From CAG-791 sp003447895 (GTDB lineage Bacteria > Bacillota > Clostridia > Lachnospirales > Lachnospiraceae): DNA of 14,565 nucleotides. The notes under the pieces are model-generated. The model did no database searches, was not told where the DNA came from, and worked only from the letters and a program-made list of their open reading frames with translations. Below are positions 1-6,960 of this stretch, piece by piece (within the stretch, counting starts at the first letter, position 1; every line of letters begins with the position of its first letter). The stretch covers positions 1-14,565 of the forward strand of contig CAMOMX010000049.1 of the NCBI GenBank assembly GCA_946620035.1, in the 5' to 3' direction. The position numbers were made by a program, and so were the translations under genes.

Positions 1-127
1 TGACAAGATCATTGAGCTGTTTCTTGAAAATTATGACAAGACCGATCAGTACCACGATGATCAGTATGATCTCCACCGTTCCCATTCCCGTTTCGTCTCT
101 CCAAAAATCTCTGACTGCTTTCCCCAT
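1..127 (-). CDS. Flp1-like type IVb prepilin, C-terminus cut by window edge
   Basis: The first 42 residues are visible; the rest lies beyond position 1. The sequence shows a short charged leader (residues 1-14, ending ETG), then MGTVE and a hydrophobic stretch (IILIIVVLIGLVIIF). This matches the class III prepilin layout: cleavage after Gly14, Glu at mature position +5, and a hydrophobic N-terminal helix that forms the pilus core. The usual Tyr after that Glu is Ile here. An AGGAGA ribosome binding site sits about 5 bases before the ATG. It is the last visible gene of the tad operon, just after tadC, so it is probably the structural pilin or a minor pilin processed by the prepilin peptidase at 4750-5205. 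The family (Flp1-like) is judged from layout and context. Confidence 0.75.
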   Translation of the reverse strand, partial: MGKAVRDFWRDETGMGTVEIILIIVVLIGLVIIFKKQLNDLV

Positions 128-197
128 ACTTTCTCCTTTCTTTTTTGTGTTTCCCGCATTGCCCGTGTCTGATCACAAGGATTGACTCCGCAATGCC

Positions 198-1688
198 CTA
201 TGCCGCAAAACTGTAATAGGCAGGAATTATGATGATCAGCATTGTGATCGCGAGCATCAGTATCATCGGCAGCAGAAGCTTCGTCTCCGCCTCCTCTCCC
301 AGCTTTCTCGCCGTGTTTCTTCGCTCCTCGAATGATGCCTGCGCCTCCTGCTGCATTACAGACAACAGTTCCCGGTTCCCTTTTCTGATGTTCTGTGTCA
401 AAAGAGTGCAGAGCCTTGTGTACTGCCTGGACCGGCAGCGTGCCCCGAACCGGGCGTAGGCCTCCGCCTCCGGGACGCCGCTCCCGAGCTCGCGGCAGAC
501 AAGGAGAATCTCCTCGTAGGCGCCGCGCGCTTCTTTCCCCTCCTCCTTCTTCCTCGCGTAGTCCTCCCCGATCTTTAAAAAGCAGCTCCTGATGCTGAGC
601 CCGGCCCCCATATACAGCACGAACTTGCTGATGATCCGGGGGTAGTCCAGCATCATCTGTCTCTCCCTGTCCAGCACTCTCTGATGGAGGCGGCTTCCCA
701 TAGACGCCGCCGTCAGGCAGGCCACAGCCAGGGCGAACAGGATGACGGCAGGACCTGAATCGGAGGGCTTTTCCGCGTAATCCACCGCCCGTTCCTCCAG
801 GGTCTTCGGAAGCGGCAGGACGCCCTCCGAGACACTCTCCTGATCTGCCGAGGAAAGTGCCTCCCGTATTCCCGCAGACAGTTTTTCTTCCTCTGTGAGG
901 ACAGGCGGGAAGACTGTGACCGCATACTCCCTGTCAAAGCGGATCCCCTCCGGTGTTCCGTTGTCATAACTGAGAATCGCAGTCAGAGTCACCTCCCGGC
1001 TGTCATGTCTGTCCATTGCCACGTTCCCCACGGATCCGTCCGCGTCGACCAGCGCGTAGCTCGAGCTCTCCCATGCGATCACAAACGGATATCCCTCCAC
1101 TTCGTCCGGAAGATCCAGGTCCGAGGTCACATGGCGCAGGTCGCTGTTTTGACCGAGGATCTTCTCAGGAAGGGCCGCAAAGAGTTTGTCCGCAAGTTCC
1201 TTTGCCTGTTGTCTGCTGTACTTTCTGGACCGCACTTCCAGTCTGTAATTTCCCTGATAGACCGGCTCTTCCTCTTTGCTGCCCTTGTCCCGCACGCTGA
1301 CCTCGAGTTCGGTGGTTCTGTCTTCCCCACCCACCCGGTCCCGGACCAGTTCTCCCTTCTCGGTCATAAGAAGGCTCCTCCCTGCCGCCACATAGCTTGC
1401 GGCCGCAAGGACCGTGCCGGCGAGAAGGATCATGAGCACGATCCGGATCCTCTCTGTAAAAAAGCGCTCCTCTTCCCGCTTCGTCTGTCCGAAGGGATAC
1501 AGGATTGCCAGGTCCCTTCGGACGCCGCTTTCATACGGAAGCCCTCCGCCGCTTCTGCCGGCGCGAAAGCGCCCGGCTTTTCGGAAGAGGTAGGCCGCCA
1601 TTTTGGAAAACCCCGGCATTCCGTCTCCCCGCGACACAAGTCCCAGCACCAGGTATCCGGCAATGATCAGTCCGTAAATATAGATCAT
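198..1688 (-). CDS. tadC: TadC-like pilus assembly membrane protein with a large extracytoplasmic insert
   Basis: A 496-residue type II secretion F-like (T2SF) inner-membrane platform protein, expected to pair with TadB and couple the TadA motor to the growing Flp pilus. TadC proteins are usually about 300 residues. Membrane segments are visible at about 1-18, 82-101, 313-330 and 470-492. The cytoplasmic T2SF helical region is about 340-468 (DYPRIISKFVLYMGAGLS... to KLGEEAETKLLLPM). Residues about 102-312 form a polar, probably extracytoplasmic insert. Within it, residues 185-260 (VTSDLDLP, IAWESSS, ALVDADGSV, VTLTAIL, YAVTVFPP) have the pattern of an atrophied bacterial Ig domain. It follows tadB by 35 bases. 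The ATG has a purine-rich GGAAGGGAG site directly upstream. The TadC call is sure from position and C-terminus; the Ig-like call is pattern recognition. Confidence 0.85.
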   Translation of the reverse strand: MIYIYGLIIAGYLVLGLVSRGDGMPGFSKMAAYLFRKAGRFRAGRSGGGLPYESGVRRDLAILYPFGQTKREEERFFTERIRIVLMILLAGTVLAAASYVAAGRSLLMTEKGELVRDRVGGEDRTTELEVSVRDKGSKEEEPVYQGNYRLEVRSRKYSRQQAKELADKLFAALPEKILGQNSDLRHVTSDLDLPDEVEGYPFVIAWESSSYALVDADGSVGNVAMDRHDSREVTLTAILSYDNGTPEGIRFDREYAVTVFPPVLTEEEKLSAGIREALSSADQESVSEGVLPLPKTLEERAVDYAEKPSDSGPAVILFALAVACLTAASMGSRLHQRVLDRERQMMLDYPRIISKFVLYMGAGLSIRSCFLKIGEDYARKKEEGKEARGAYEEILLVCRELGSGVPEAEAYARFGARCRSRQYTRLCTLLTQNIRKGNRELLSVMQQEAQASFEERRNTARKLGEEAETKLLLPMILMLAITMLIIIIPAYYSFAA

Positions 1689-1723
1689 TTCTCCCTTCCT
1701 TTTATCCTTTCAGGAATCTCCGA

Positions 1724-2512
1724 TCACAGAGAAACCGCCAATATTTTTTCAGAGATGACAAGCGCTGCCAGATAGGCGCCCAGGCACACCGTCATGAAAG
1801 CCGCGCCTTCGAGGTTGTGATAGAGCACATCGAAAAAACCGGGAGAAGTAAGGCCGATGTAGAAAATGATCATAAAGGGCGTCAGATCCATAATCCTCTG
1901 CTCCAGTCTTCTGTTTCCGAGCATGATCCGGATCTCGTTCTCCACATCCAGCCTCTCCTCGATCAGGGCGGAAGTTCTCGCGAGAATTTCCACCATGTTC
2001 CCGCCGCCTCTCTTCGCGATCCGGAAAACTTCGGCAAACTCCCGGATCTCCTCTGTGTCCGCTCTTTGGGCAAAGTCGTCGAGCAGGGTCTCGAGCGGGA
2101 TCCGGTTGTCGAGTCCGTTGACGACCCGCAAAAGCTCCCTGCTGATCGGAGCCCTCTCTCCGTACTCGTAGACCATTTCCCTGTAGCCTTCACGAAACGC
2201 GTTTTCAGGGGAGTCCCCCGCCCTCAGGGCATTGTTCACGCTCCCGAGAAGATCCCTGAACTGCTCCGAGAGGATCCTCTTCTCCTTTTCCCTTCTGTTT
2301 TTTGCCCTGTACATACTGAAAGGGATTCCGAGGGGCATCAGGATCACCGCAGCCGCCGCAGACTGATAGAAGAGCCATGCGGCGGCCGCCGCGAGCGCCG
2401 CCCCTTCAAGAAAGTAAAGGATTCCCCGTCCCGACAGGGATTCCCGCCATCTCGAATTTGTAAGTATGTGTGAGCGCGTTCTCCTTTTGCCAGTCGCCGA
2501 TGATTCTCCCAT
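1724..2512 (-). CDS. tadB: TadB-like type II secretion F domain pilus assembly protein
   Basis: A 262-residue T2SF-domain inner-membrane protein, the partner of TadC in the Tad pilus platform. Hydrophobic segments lie at about 31-49, 52-66, 208-225 and 237-256. The conserved cytoplasmic T2SF helical core is between them: QFRDLLGSVNNALRAGDSPENAF at 84-106, then VFRIAKRGGGNMVEIL at 162-177. The N-terminal ~35 residues are encoded in a second frame inside the 3' end of tadA (107-bp overlap). No ATG, GTG or TTG in this frame lies between position 2512 and the first membrane segment, so the ATG at 2512 is the best start, with GGGAGAG about 4 bases ahead. Tight overlap with tadA implies translational coupling. 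Confidence 0.87.
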   Translation of the reverse strand: MGESSATGKRRTRSHILTNSRWRESLSGRGILYFLEGAALAAAAAWLFYQSAAAAVILMPLGIPFSMYRAKNRREKEKRILSEQFRDLLGSVNNALRAGDSPENAFREGYREMVYEYGERAPISRELLRVVNGLDNRIPLETLLDDFAQRADTEEIREFAEVFRIAKRGGGNMVEILARTSALIEERLDVENEIRIMLGNRRLEQRIMDLTPFMIIFYIGLTSPGFFDVLYHNLEGAAFMTVCLGAYLAALVISEKILAVSL

Positions 2513-3665
2513 TCTTCTCTCCCGTCTCCCTGAACCGATACAGTGTGGACAGGGTAATCTGCCCGTTTTGGGTCCCTGTCACCTCCGCGATCTCCTGAAC
2601 TTTCCTGCTCCGGTCCCGGAACCGGCACAGGTGCACGATGAGATCGATGCCCGAGGCCAGCTGCCCCCGGATTGCTGACAGGGGAAGCTCCATCCCCATC
2701 AGGATCATCGTCTCAAGCCTTGAGAGGATGTCCGCCGCGCTGTTCGCGTGCCCCGTGCTCATGCTGCCGTCGTGCCCGGTGTTCATCGCCTGGATCATAT
2801 CGATCGCCTCCGCGCCTCTGACTTCCCCGACAATGATCCTGTCCGGCCTCATGCGCAGGCTGGATTTGATCAGGTCCCGTATGCTGATGGGCCTGCAGCC
2901 CTCCACGTTTGCGTTTCGGGCCTCCAGCCTCACCAGATTGGGGACGTTTCGGATCTGAAGCTCTGCATTGTCTTCGATCGTGATCACCCTCTCCCGGGGC
3001 TCAATGAAATCCGCCATCACATTCAGAAAGGTCGTCTTGCCCGATCCGGTCCCCCCGCTCACAAAAATATTGAGGCCCGCCCTGACGCATCTTTTCAGAA
3101 AATCGGCGATCTCTTCATTGAGGGACTCATACCTAAGTAGATCTTCGATCGTGATCGGTTTTTCCGGGAACCGCCGGATCGTCAGGATCGGTCCGTTCAC
3201 GGCTACAGGCTGCAACACCACATTTACGCGGTCGCCGCTCGGAAGCCTGCAGTCCACGATTGGAGACGCTGTGTTGACAACTCTGTTCGAAGCCCCGACG
3301 ATCTGCTGGATCACGTCCTCAAGTTTCTCCGCGGAAGAAAACGACGCGTGATAGGGACGAAGCTCCCCCGCCTTCTCGATAAAAATGCAGTCGGGCCCGT
3401 TCACCATGATCTCCGTGATCCCGGGGTCTTCCAAAAGGTCCTGCAGGATATCGAGACGGCGGATGGAATGAAACAGCTCCTGCCTGAGCTTCTTTTTTTC
3501 CTCCACTGTGAGCGCGGACACGCCGGCCGCCTTTCCTCCGGTGATGTATTCGTCGATCATGTCGAGGACTTCCGAGTCCGGGACTTTTCTTGAGAAGTCG
3601 ATCCTCTCCATGATCTTTTCTCTCAGGCCGCCCCGCACCGCTGCGTAGTCATTGGCCGGGTTCAT
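2406..3665 (-). CDS. tadA: TadA/CpaF family pilus assembly ATPase
   Basis: The hexameric secretion ATPase that powers Flp pilus assembly at the cytoplasmic face of the membrane; 419 residues from the chosen start. Visible motifs: Walker A GGTGSGKTT at 204-212, the Asp-box region ITIEDNAELQ at 228-237, Walker B-like RIIVGEVRG at 276-284 with catalytic Glu281, and the His box TGHDGSMSTGHANS at 296-309. The N-terminal part (about 60-170) has the usual CpaF N-terminal region, including DILQDLLEDPGITEIMVNG. I chose ATG 3665 over the in-frame ATG 17 codons upstream, because GGAGGAGAAG lies just ahead of it and the extra residues (Arg/Trp/Ser-rich) look non-native. It overlaps tadZ by 17 bp at its start and tadB by 107 bp at its end. 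Confidence 0.95.
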   Translation of the reverse strand: MNPANDYAAVRGGLREKIMERIDFSRKVPDSEVLDMIDEYITGGKAAGVSALTVEEKKKLRQELFHSIRRLDILQDLLEDPGITEIMVNGPDCIFIEKAGELRPYHASFSSAEKLEDVIQQIVGASNRVVNTASPIVDCRLPSGDRVNVVLQPVAVNGPILTIRRFPEKPITIEDLLRYESLNEEIADFLKRCVRAGLNIFVSGGTGSGKTTFLNVMADFIEPRERVITIEDNAELQIRNVPNLVRLEARNANVEGCRPISIRDLIKSSLRMRPDRIIVGEVRGAEAIDMIQAMNTGHDGSMSTGHANSAADILSRLETMILMGMELPLSAIRGQLASGIDLIVHLCRFRDRSRKVQEIAEVTGTQNGQITLSTLYRFRETGEKNGRIIGDWQKENALTHTYKFEMAGIPVGTGNPLLS

Positions 3666-4683
3666 ACATCTTCTCCTCCTCCACGATCCCCTCCACGACC
3701 GAGGCGAGCTCCCCATGTGTGAGATTCAGGATGCTTCCGGGCAGTTCCCGAAAGACCGGGAGCCTGCACCTTCTCGTCTTCATGAAGATATCTTCATACT
3801 GCGTACTGCGAAGAAGTTCCTCATACTGTGTGATTTTTCCCATGGAGATCCCGTCATCCCTCGTGATCGTGAAGATGTACTCGCACTGCCGCAGGAGCTC
3901 GAAGACGCCGTCCGCAAGTTCGCTCAGGTCCAGGATGCAGTACTCGTAATCCGTAACCCTCTCGATCGAGCTAAGAAGATCCATCCACTCGTCCGCACGG
4001 ATCGACTTCAGCTGTATGAAAGACTCCATCGGAGGCAGAAAATCGAGGCCTCCGACGCTTTCCGTCATGAATTTCAGCTGCCCGGACAGCTTCTCCCTGG
4101 CGCAGTCGTTGTAATACAAAAGGTCGCTTACACTGCCGCGAAAAGTTCTGTCGAGCATGCGCTCAAGCCCCGAGTATGCCTCGAAATTCAGATAAAGTGC
4201 CGGCGCCTTCCGGGCGAGGATCTGTCCCATGCAGATGGAAAAGGTCGTCTGAAGGCACCTCGACACGGGGCTGTATACGCCGATCAGCTTCATCGGCCGC
4301 CCGTGCCTTACGCTTTGCGGGAGTCCCTCCTCTTCCGAGGACATACACAGCTCCCGGATCTTTGCGCAAATGTGCTCCGCAGACTGATATTTGCTGAGGT
4401 TTTCCGGCTTCTCCATATAGCGGCTGCTCTCGTTGAGGAGGAGGATCTGTGTAAATCCGGCTCTCTCCAGATCTTCGCTGTACTCCGACTCCGCGATCAC
4501 CAGAAGTTTGGTCGTGGCCGGCGTCTCCTTCGAGAGGAAGCGCTCTCTGTCCGTATACAGATAGATCTCATAGGGAAGGTTCCCCCTGCTCCTAAGGTAT
4601 TCCATCAGATGTTCCCCGTACGGAACTTCACTGTCGCAGAGGCAGATCCTGCGGATGTTTTCATTACCGGCAGACAAGGACAT
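3649..4683 (-). CDS. tadZ: TadZ/CpaE-like pilus localisation protein with a degenerate P-loop
   Basis: A 344-residue protein in the usual tadZ place, between the prepilin peptidase and tadA. Residues 10-112 look like a divergent receiver-like N-terminal domain. Residues about 131-340 look like a MinD/ParA-type fold: a leading strand KLIGVYSP, a helix TTFSICMGQILA, a later strand-Asp YCILDLSELADG at 248-259, and IFTITRDDG at 270-278. Family TadZ proteins help localise and organise the Tad machine, often using a ParA-like ATPase site. Here the P-loop reads SPVSRCLQTT (138-147), without the glycines and without the Lys, so nucleotide hydrolysis is doubtful. AAAGGAG precedes the ATG by 7 bases. 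The identification rests on context and fold pattern; sequence identity to known TadZ is probably low. Confidence 0.75.
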   Translation of the reverse strand: MSLSAGNENIRRICLCDSEVPYGEHLMEYLRSRGNLPYEIYLYTDRERFLSKETPATTKLLVIAESEYSEDLERAGFTQILLLNESSRYMEKPENLSKYQSAEHICAKIRELCMSSEEEGLPQSVRHGRPMKLIGVYSPVSRCLQTTFSICMGQILARKAPALYLNFEAYSGLERMLDRTFRGSVSDLLYYNDCAREKLSGQLKFMTESVGGLDFLPPMESFIQLKSIRADEWMDLLSSIERVTDYEYCILDLSELADGVFELLRQCEYIFTITRDDGISMGKITQYEELLRSTQYEDIFMKTRRCRLPVFRELPGSILNLTHGELASVVEGIVEEEKMYEPGQ

Positions 4684-4749
4684 AGACTTTCTCCTTTCTC
4701 AGGCTCTCGCGCTGAAAAATTCAGAAAAACAGAATGGTTAGCCAAAAGT

Positions 4750-5205
4750 TTACAGATGTAACAGGAATGTGCTCTGTATCCCGAGCTGCTGCAGAAGCAG
4801 ACAGAGCGCGACGCTGATGCACACAGGCACCGCGAAATGAATCGTCCGGGAAAGATCCCGGGATCTGATCAGAAGAACCGCGGAGAAGACCGCTCCGATC
4901 AGAAAAGAGAAAATAAAACTGACAATGTACCACCGCACGCCGAGAAACGGAACCAGTGCCGTGAGGAGTTTGATGTCCCCCGCTCCGAGCCCTCCCGGCT
5001 TCCAGAAAGGGATCAGTACCGCGAGCGTAAGGACCATCGCTCCGACTATTCCGGGCAGGCTTTCCGGTGTGCAGATCAGCCTCCATCCGACGCCGGCTGT
5101 AAGCATGAGAAGGATCAGGGTATTGCTGATCTTCCCCCGGCTAAGATCAGAGACCGCCGCCGCTGCCGCGAAGAACAAGAGAAGGATCCGGCCGCCTTCG
5201 GTCAT
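4750..5205 (-). CDS. tadV: Prepilin peptidase, TadV/CpaA (A24 family)
   Basis: A membrane aspartic protease that removes the leader of Flp prepilins; 151 residues, a normal size for a TadV enzyme without the methylase domain. The two catalytic Asp motifs are visible: AVSDLSRGKISN with Asp20, and GLGAGDIKLL with Asp77 in the family GxGDxK signature. About five to six hydrophobic segments cover most of the chain. I chose ATG 5205 rather than a longer frame starting at 5283, because AAGGAGGTGAAG stands about 7 bases ahead and because the likely promoter (5240-5269) would fall inside the longer frame. It is the first gene of the tad operon seen here; tadZ follows 66 bases later. Confidence 0.93.
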   Translation of the reverse strand: MTEGGRILLLFFAAAAAVSDLSRGKISNTLILLMLTAGVGWRLICTPESLPGIVGAMVLTLAVLIPFWKPGGLGAGDIKLLTALVPFLGVRWYIVSFIFSFLIGAVFSAVLLIRSRDLSRTIHFAVPVCISVALCLLLQQLGIQSTFLLHL

Positions 5206-5239
5206 TGGCTTCACCTCCTTCCTCCGGCTGGTGAATCCG

Positions 5240-5269
5240 ATTATAAAGACCAAAAGCCCTTCCGCACAA
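5240..5269 (-). promoter_or_regulatory. Probable promoter of the tad operon
   Basis: On the minus strand a perfect -10 TATAAT (5240-5245) lies 18 bases from a weak -35 TTGTGC (5264-5269), and about 35 bases from the tadV ATG. Just upstream, a small palindrome, AAGTTT-TC-AAACTT in plus-strand reading (5282-5295), could be an operator, but it is short and AT-rich, so this is only a suggestion. Confidence 0.5.
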
Positions 5270-5395
5270 GCCCTTTTCGGCAAGTTTTCAAACTTTGTGA
5301 AATCGGCCCAAACTGAGTGTTTATTCCGCTTCAGGCAGTCCGAAAAGCCCGGGTTTTATCACATTTTTCCCTGCCAAAAATGGTACCGGTATCAA

Positions 5396-5458
5396 CTGAG
5401 TCAGGGGGACAGTCCCTTTGACTCAGGTTGAGTCAAAGGGACTGTCCCCCTGACTCAG
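5396..5458. repeat. Perfect 30-bp inverted repeat with a 3-base loop (REP-like palindrome)
   Basis: Left arm 5396-5425 and right arm 5429-5458 are exact reverse complements, separated only by GGT. Each arm carries the core GGGGGACAGTCCCTTTGACTC, read here in two parts: GGGGGACAGTCCC and TTTGACTCA. It stands between two divergent genes (tadV and rubredoxin), so it terminates neither. Similar GGGACxGTxCC/TTGACTC palindromes are scattered in Firmicutes genomes and resemble the REP elements mobilised by RAYT-type Y1 transposases; that link is from memory and not testable within this window. No transposase is present here. Confidence 0.85.
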
Positions 5459-5481
5459 CGCCGAACTTTCGAAGGTTTCCG

Positions 5482-5510
5482 TTGCAAGGGCATTTGCCTT
5501 CTACTATAAT
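5482..5510 (+). promoter_or_regulatory. Promoter of the rubredoxin gene
   Basis: A -35 TTGCAA (5482-5487) and a perfect -10 TATAAT (5505-5510) are separated by the optimal 17 bases. Transcription would begin near 5517, giving a leader of about 80 bases before the rubredoxin ATG. The box starts 23 bases after the large palindrome, so the palindrome would not be in the transcript. Confidence 0.75.
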
Positions 5511-5558
5511 AAAACCATCCCTTAAGCGTACAGGGACGGCAATTGAAAACCCAATACC

Positions 5559-5575
5559 GCCTCTGTCACAGAGGC
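5559..5575 (+). other. Leader hairpin directly ahead of the rubredoxin ribosome binding site
   Basis: GCCTCTG (5559-5565) and CAGAGGC (5569-5575) form a perfect 7-bp stem with a TCA loop, followed by an A-rich run and the AAGGAG site (5583-5588) 7 bases before the ATG. It cannot be a plus-strand terminator because no U tract follows. A 5' stabilising hairpin is the simplest reading. Confidence 0.45.
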
Positions 5576-5595
5576 AGAAAAAAAGGAGTACAGAT

Positions 5596-5757
5596 ATGGC
5601 AAAATTTGTTTGCACCGTTTGCGGTTACATCTATGATGAAGAAGCCGGCGATCCGGATAACGGAATCGAGCCCGGCACCCTTTTCGCGGATCTCCCCGAG
5701 GATTGGGAATGTCCTCTTTGCAGCGTCGGCAAGGATGACTTCGAGGAAGAAGCTTAA
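5596..5757 (+). CDS. Rubredoxin
   Basis: A 53-residue one-iron electron carrier of the cytoplasm, full family length. The two Cys pairs that bind Fe(SCys)4 are visible: CTVCGYIYD at 6-14 and CPLCSVGKDDF at 39-49. The conserved GDPDNGIEPGT and DLPEDWECP segments are also present. The start is set by AAGGAG 7 bases ahead of ATG 5596; a longer in-frame reading back to 5428 runs through the promoter and palindrome and is not native. In anaerobes rubredoxin passes electrons to rubrerythrins, flavodiiron proteins or superoxide reductase. None of these is adjacent, so its partner cannot be named. It is monocistronic, with its own promoter and terminator. Confidence 0.97.
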   Translation: MAKFVCTVCGYIYDEEAGDPDNGIEPGTLFADLPEDWECPLCSVGKDDFEEEA

Positions 5758-5798
5758 TTAGAAGCTTAATTAAAAGCTTAATTAAAAGCTTAATTCCA
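5751..5798 (+). repeat. Four tandem 12-bp repeats spanning the rubredoxin stop codon
   Basis: Units AGCTTAATTAGA, AGCTTAATTAAA, AGCTTAATTAAA and AGCTTAATTCCA run at 5751-5798. The first unit includes the last codon (GCT) and the stop (TAA) of rubredoxin. The unit length is a multiple of three, so every copy repeats the stop codon in frame. The array ends 50 bases before the terminator stem. Confidence 0.9.
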
Positions 5799-5847
5799 AG
5801 GCTTACTTTCAAGGCCGCGCTCCGGCGCCGGCTGAGACCACACCAAA

Positions 5848-5888
5848 AAAGCCCGTGCATTGCATTCGCTCTGCACGGGCTTTCCTTT
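5848..5888. terminator. Bidirectional intrinsic terminator between rubredoxin and the dehydrogenase-like gene
   Basis: AAAGCCCGTGCA (5848-5859) pairs perfectly with TGCACGGGCTTT (5872-5883) across a 12-base loop. It is followed by TTTCCTTTT on the plus strand, and by a run of six T (complement of 5845-5850) on the minus strand. It therefore fits termination of both convergent genes. Confidence 0.88.
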
Positions 5889-5903
5889 TCAGATTACTGT
5901 GTA

Positions 5904-6860
5904 TTACCGGGCCTCTCCGAAGACATCGTCCACAATCGCCTTGACGGTTGCCGCTGTCTTTCTGAGTTCATCGAGCTCCTCCTCGTTCATCTCAAGGGGA
6001 ACCAGGCACTCCACGCCGTCGCGCCCTACGATCGCGGGCATGCTCAGCGCGAGCCCGTCGATATCGAATGCGCCGTACATAAGGCTCGATACGGGAAGAA
6101 CCGACTTCTCATCGCGGACGATCGCCTCGCAGACTCTCCTGACTGCCATGGCTACGCCGTAATAGGCAGCCTTTTTCTTTCTCGTGATCATATCCGCGCT
6201 TCCGCGAACCTCAGCCGCCGCCTCTTCAAAATAGTCCGAAGGGTCCGGATATCCCCTCATCTCGCAGAACTCGCGGATCGGGATTCCGGATACAGTTGCA
6301 CTGCTCCAGATCGGAACCTCGCCTCTTCCCTGCTCGCCGACCATGTAGGCGTGGATGTTGCGGGCATCCACATTCAGCTTCTCGCTGAGAAGATAGCGGA
6401 GTCTCGCCGTATCAAGGACTGTTCCGACGCCGAGGATCCTGCCCTCTGCCCAGCCGCTGATCTTGAGCGCGGCATAGGTGAGGATGTCAACGGGATTGGC
6501 AACGATCAGCATGATGCCTTCCTTGTTATACTTGGCAATCTCCGGAATGATCGTCTTAAAAAGGCCGATATTCTTTCTGACCAGGTCAAGGCGGGTGTCG
6601 TCGCGTCTCTTCGAGGCTGCCGCCGCCACGATCACGATTGCCGCATCCGCCAGATCCTCATAAGTTCCGGCATAAATCTTCATCGGCCTCGCAAAGGTAA
6701 GTCCCTGCGAGAGATCCATCGCTTCGCCTTGTGCCTTCCCGGCCTCCGAGTCGATCAGGACCATCTCCGTGAACAGACCGCTCTGCATGATGGCAAAGCA
6801 GGACGCCGCGCCTGCAGAACCACAGCCAACCATCGCTACCTTTCTCTGATTCAGTGCCAT
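5904..6860 (-). CDS. Lactate/malate dehydrogenase family protein lacking the catalytic His
   Basis: A 318-residue member of the LDH/MDH fold. The NAD-binding Rossmann part is intact: VGCGSAGAAS at 11-20, LID at 35-37 and GEAMDLSQG at 45-53. The mobile-loop Arg90 (DDTRLDLVRKN) and the Asp150/Arg153 pair (VLDTARLR) are present, as in true enzymes. The catalytic-His motif, normally GEHGDS, reads GEQGRG (175-180): Gln177 replaces the proton-donor His and Arg179 the following Asp. The specificity loop reads SKRRDDTR rather than QKPGETR, adding positive charge. Start ATG 6860 follows GGAGGAGG; the reading from 6887 adds residues encoded by that site. It may be an altered-specificity or non-catalytic paralogue; I would not call it ldh or mdh. 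It ends at the shared terminator and lies 220 bases after the DUF1858 gene. Confidence 0.85.
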   Translation of the reverse strand: MALNQRKVAMVGCGSAGAASCFAIMQSGLFTEMVLIDSEAGKAQGEAMDLSQGLTFARPMKIYAGTYEDLADAAIVIVAAAASKRRDDTRLDLVRKNIGLFKTIIPEIAKYNKEGIMLIVANPVDILTYAALKISGWAEGRILGVGTVLDTARLRYLLSEKLNVDARNIHAYMVGEQGRGEVPIWSSATVSGIPIREFCEMRGYPDPSDYFEEAAAEVRGSADMITRKKKAAYYGVAMAVRRVCEAIVRDEKSVLPVSSLMYGAFDIDGLALSMPAIVGRDGVECLVPLEMNEEELDELRKTAATVKAIVDDVFGEAR

Positions 6861-6960
6861 TTCCGAACCTCCTCCAAAAAATTGCATTTTTACGGATTAC
6901 TAATACCCCGGTCATTTCTATTCAGTTGTAGGGCTGCCCCCAAGCAGCCTGATCCTGCCC

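Noticed and set aside
3652..4761. A 369-codon plus-strand open frame opposite tadZ
   Set aside because: It covers tadZ antisense and runs into the next gap. Its composition is shadow-like, and tadZ has a good ribosome binding site and operon position.
5428..5595. An N-terminal extension of rubredoxin back to an ATG at 5428
   Set aside because: It would begin in the loop of the palindrome, upstream of the clear promoter. The added residues are unrelated to rubredoxin, and AAGGAG marks ATG 5596.
6932..6949. Hairpin GGCTGC/GCAGCC considered as a terminator of the DUF1858 gene
   Set aside because: The stem is only 6 bp and no T tract follows on the minus strand.
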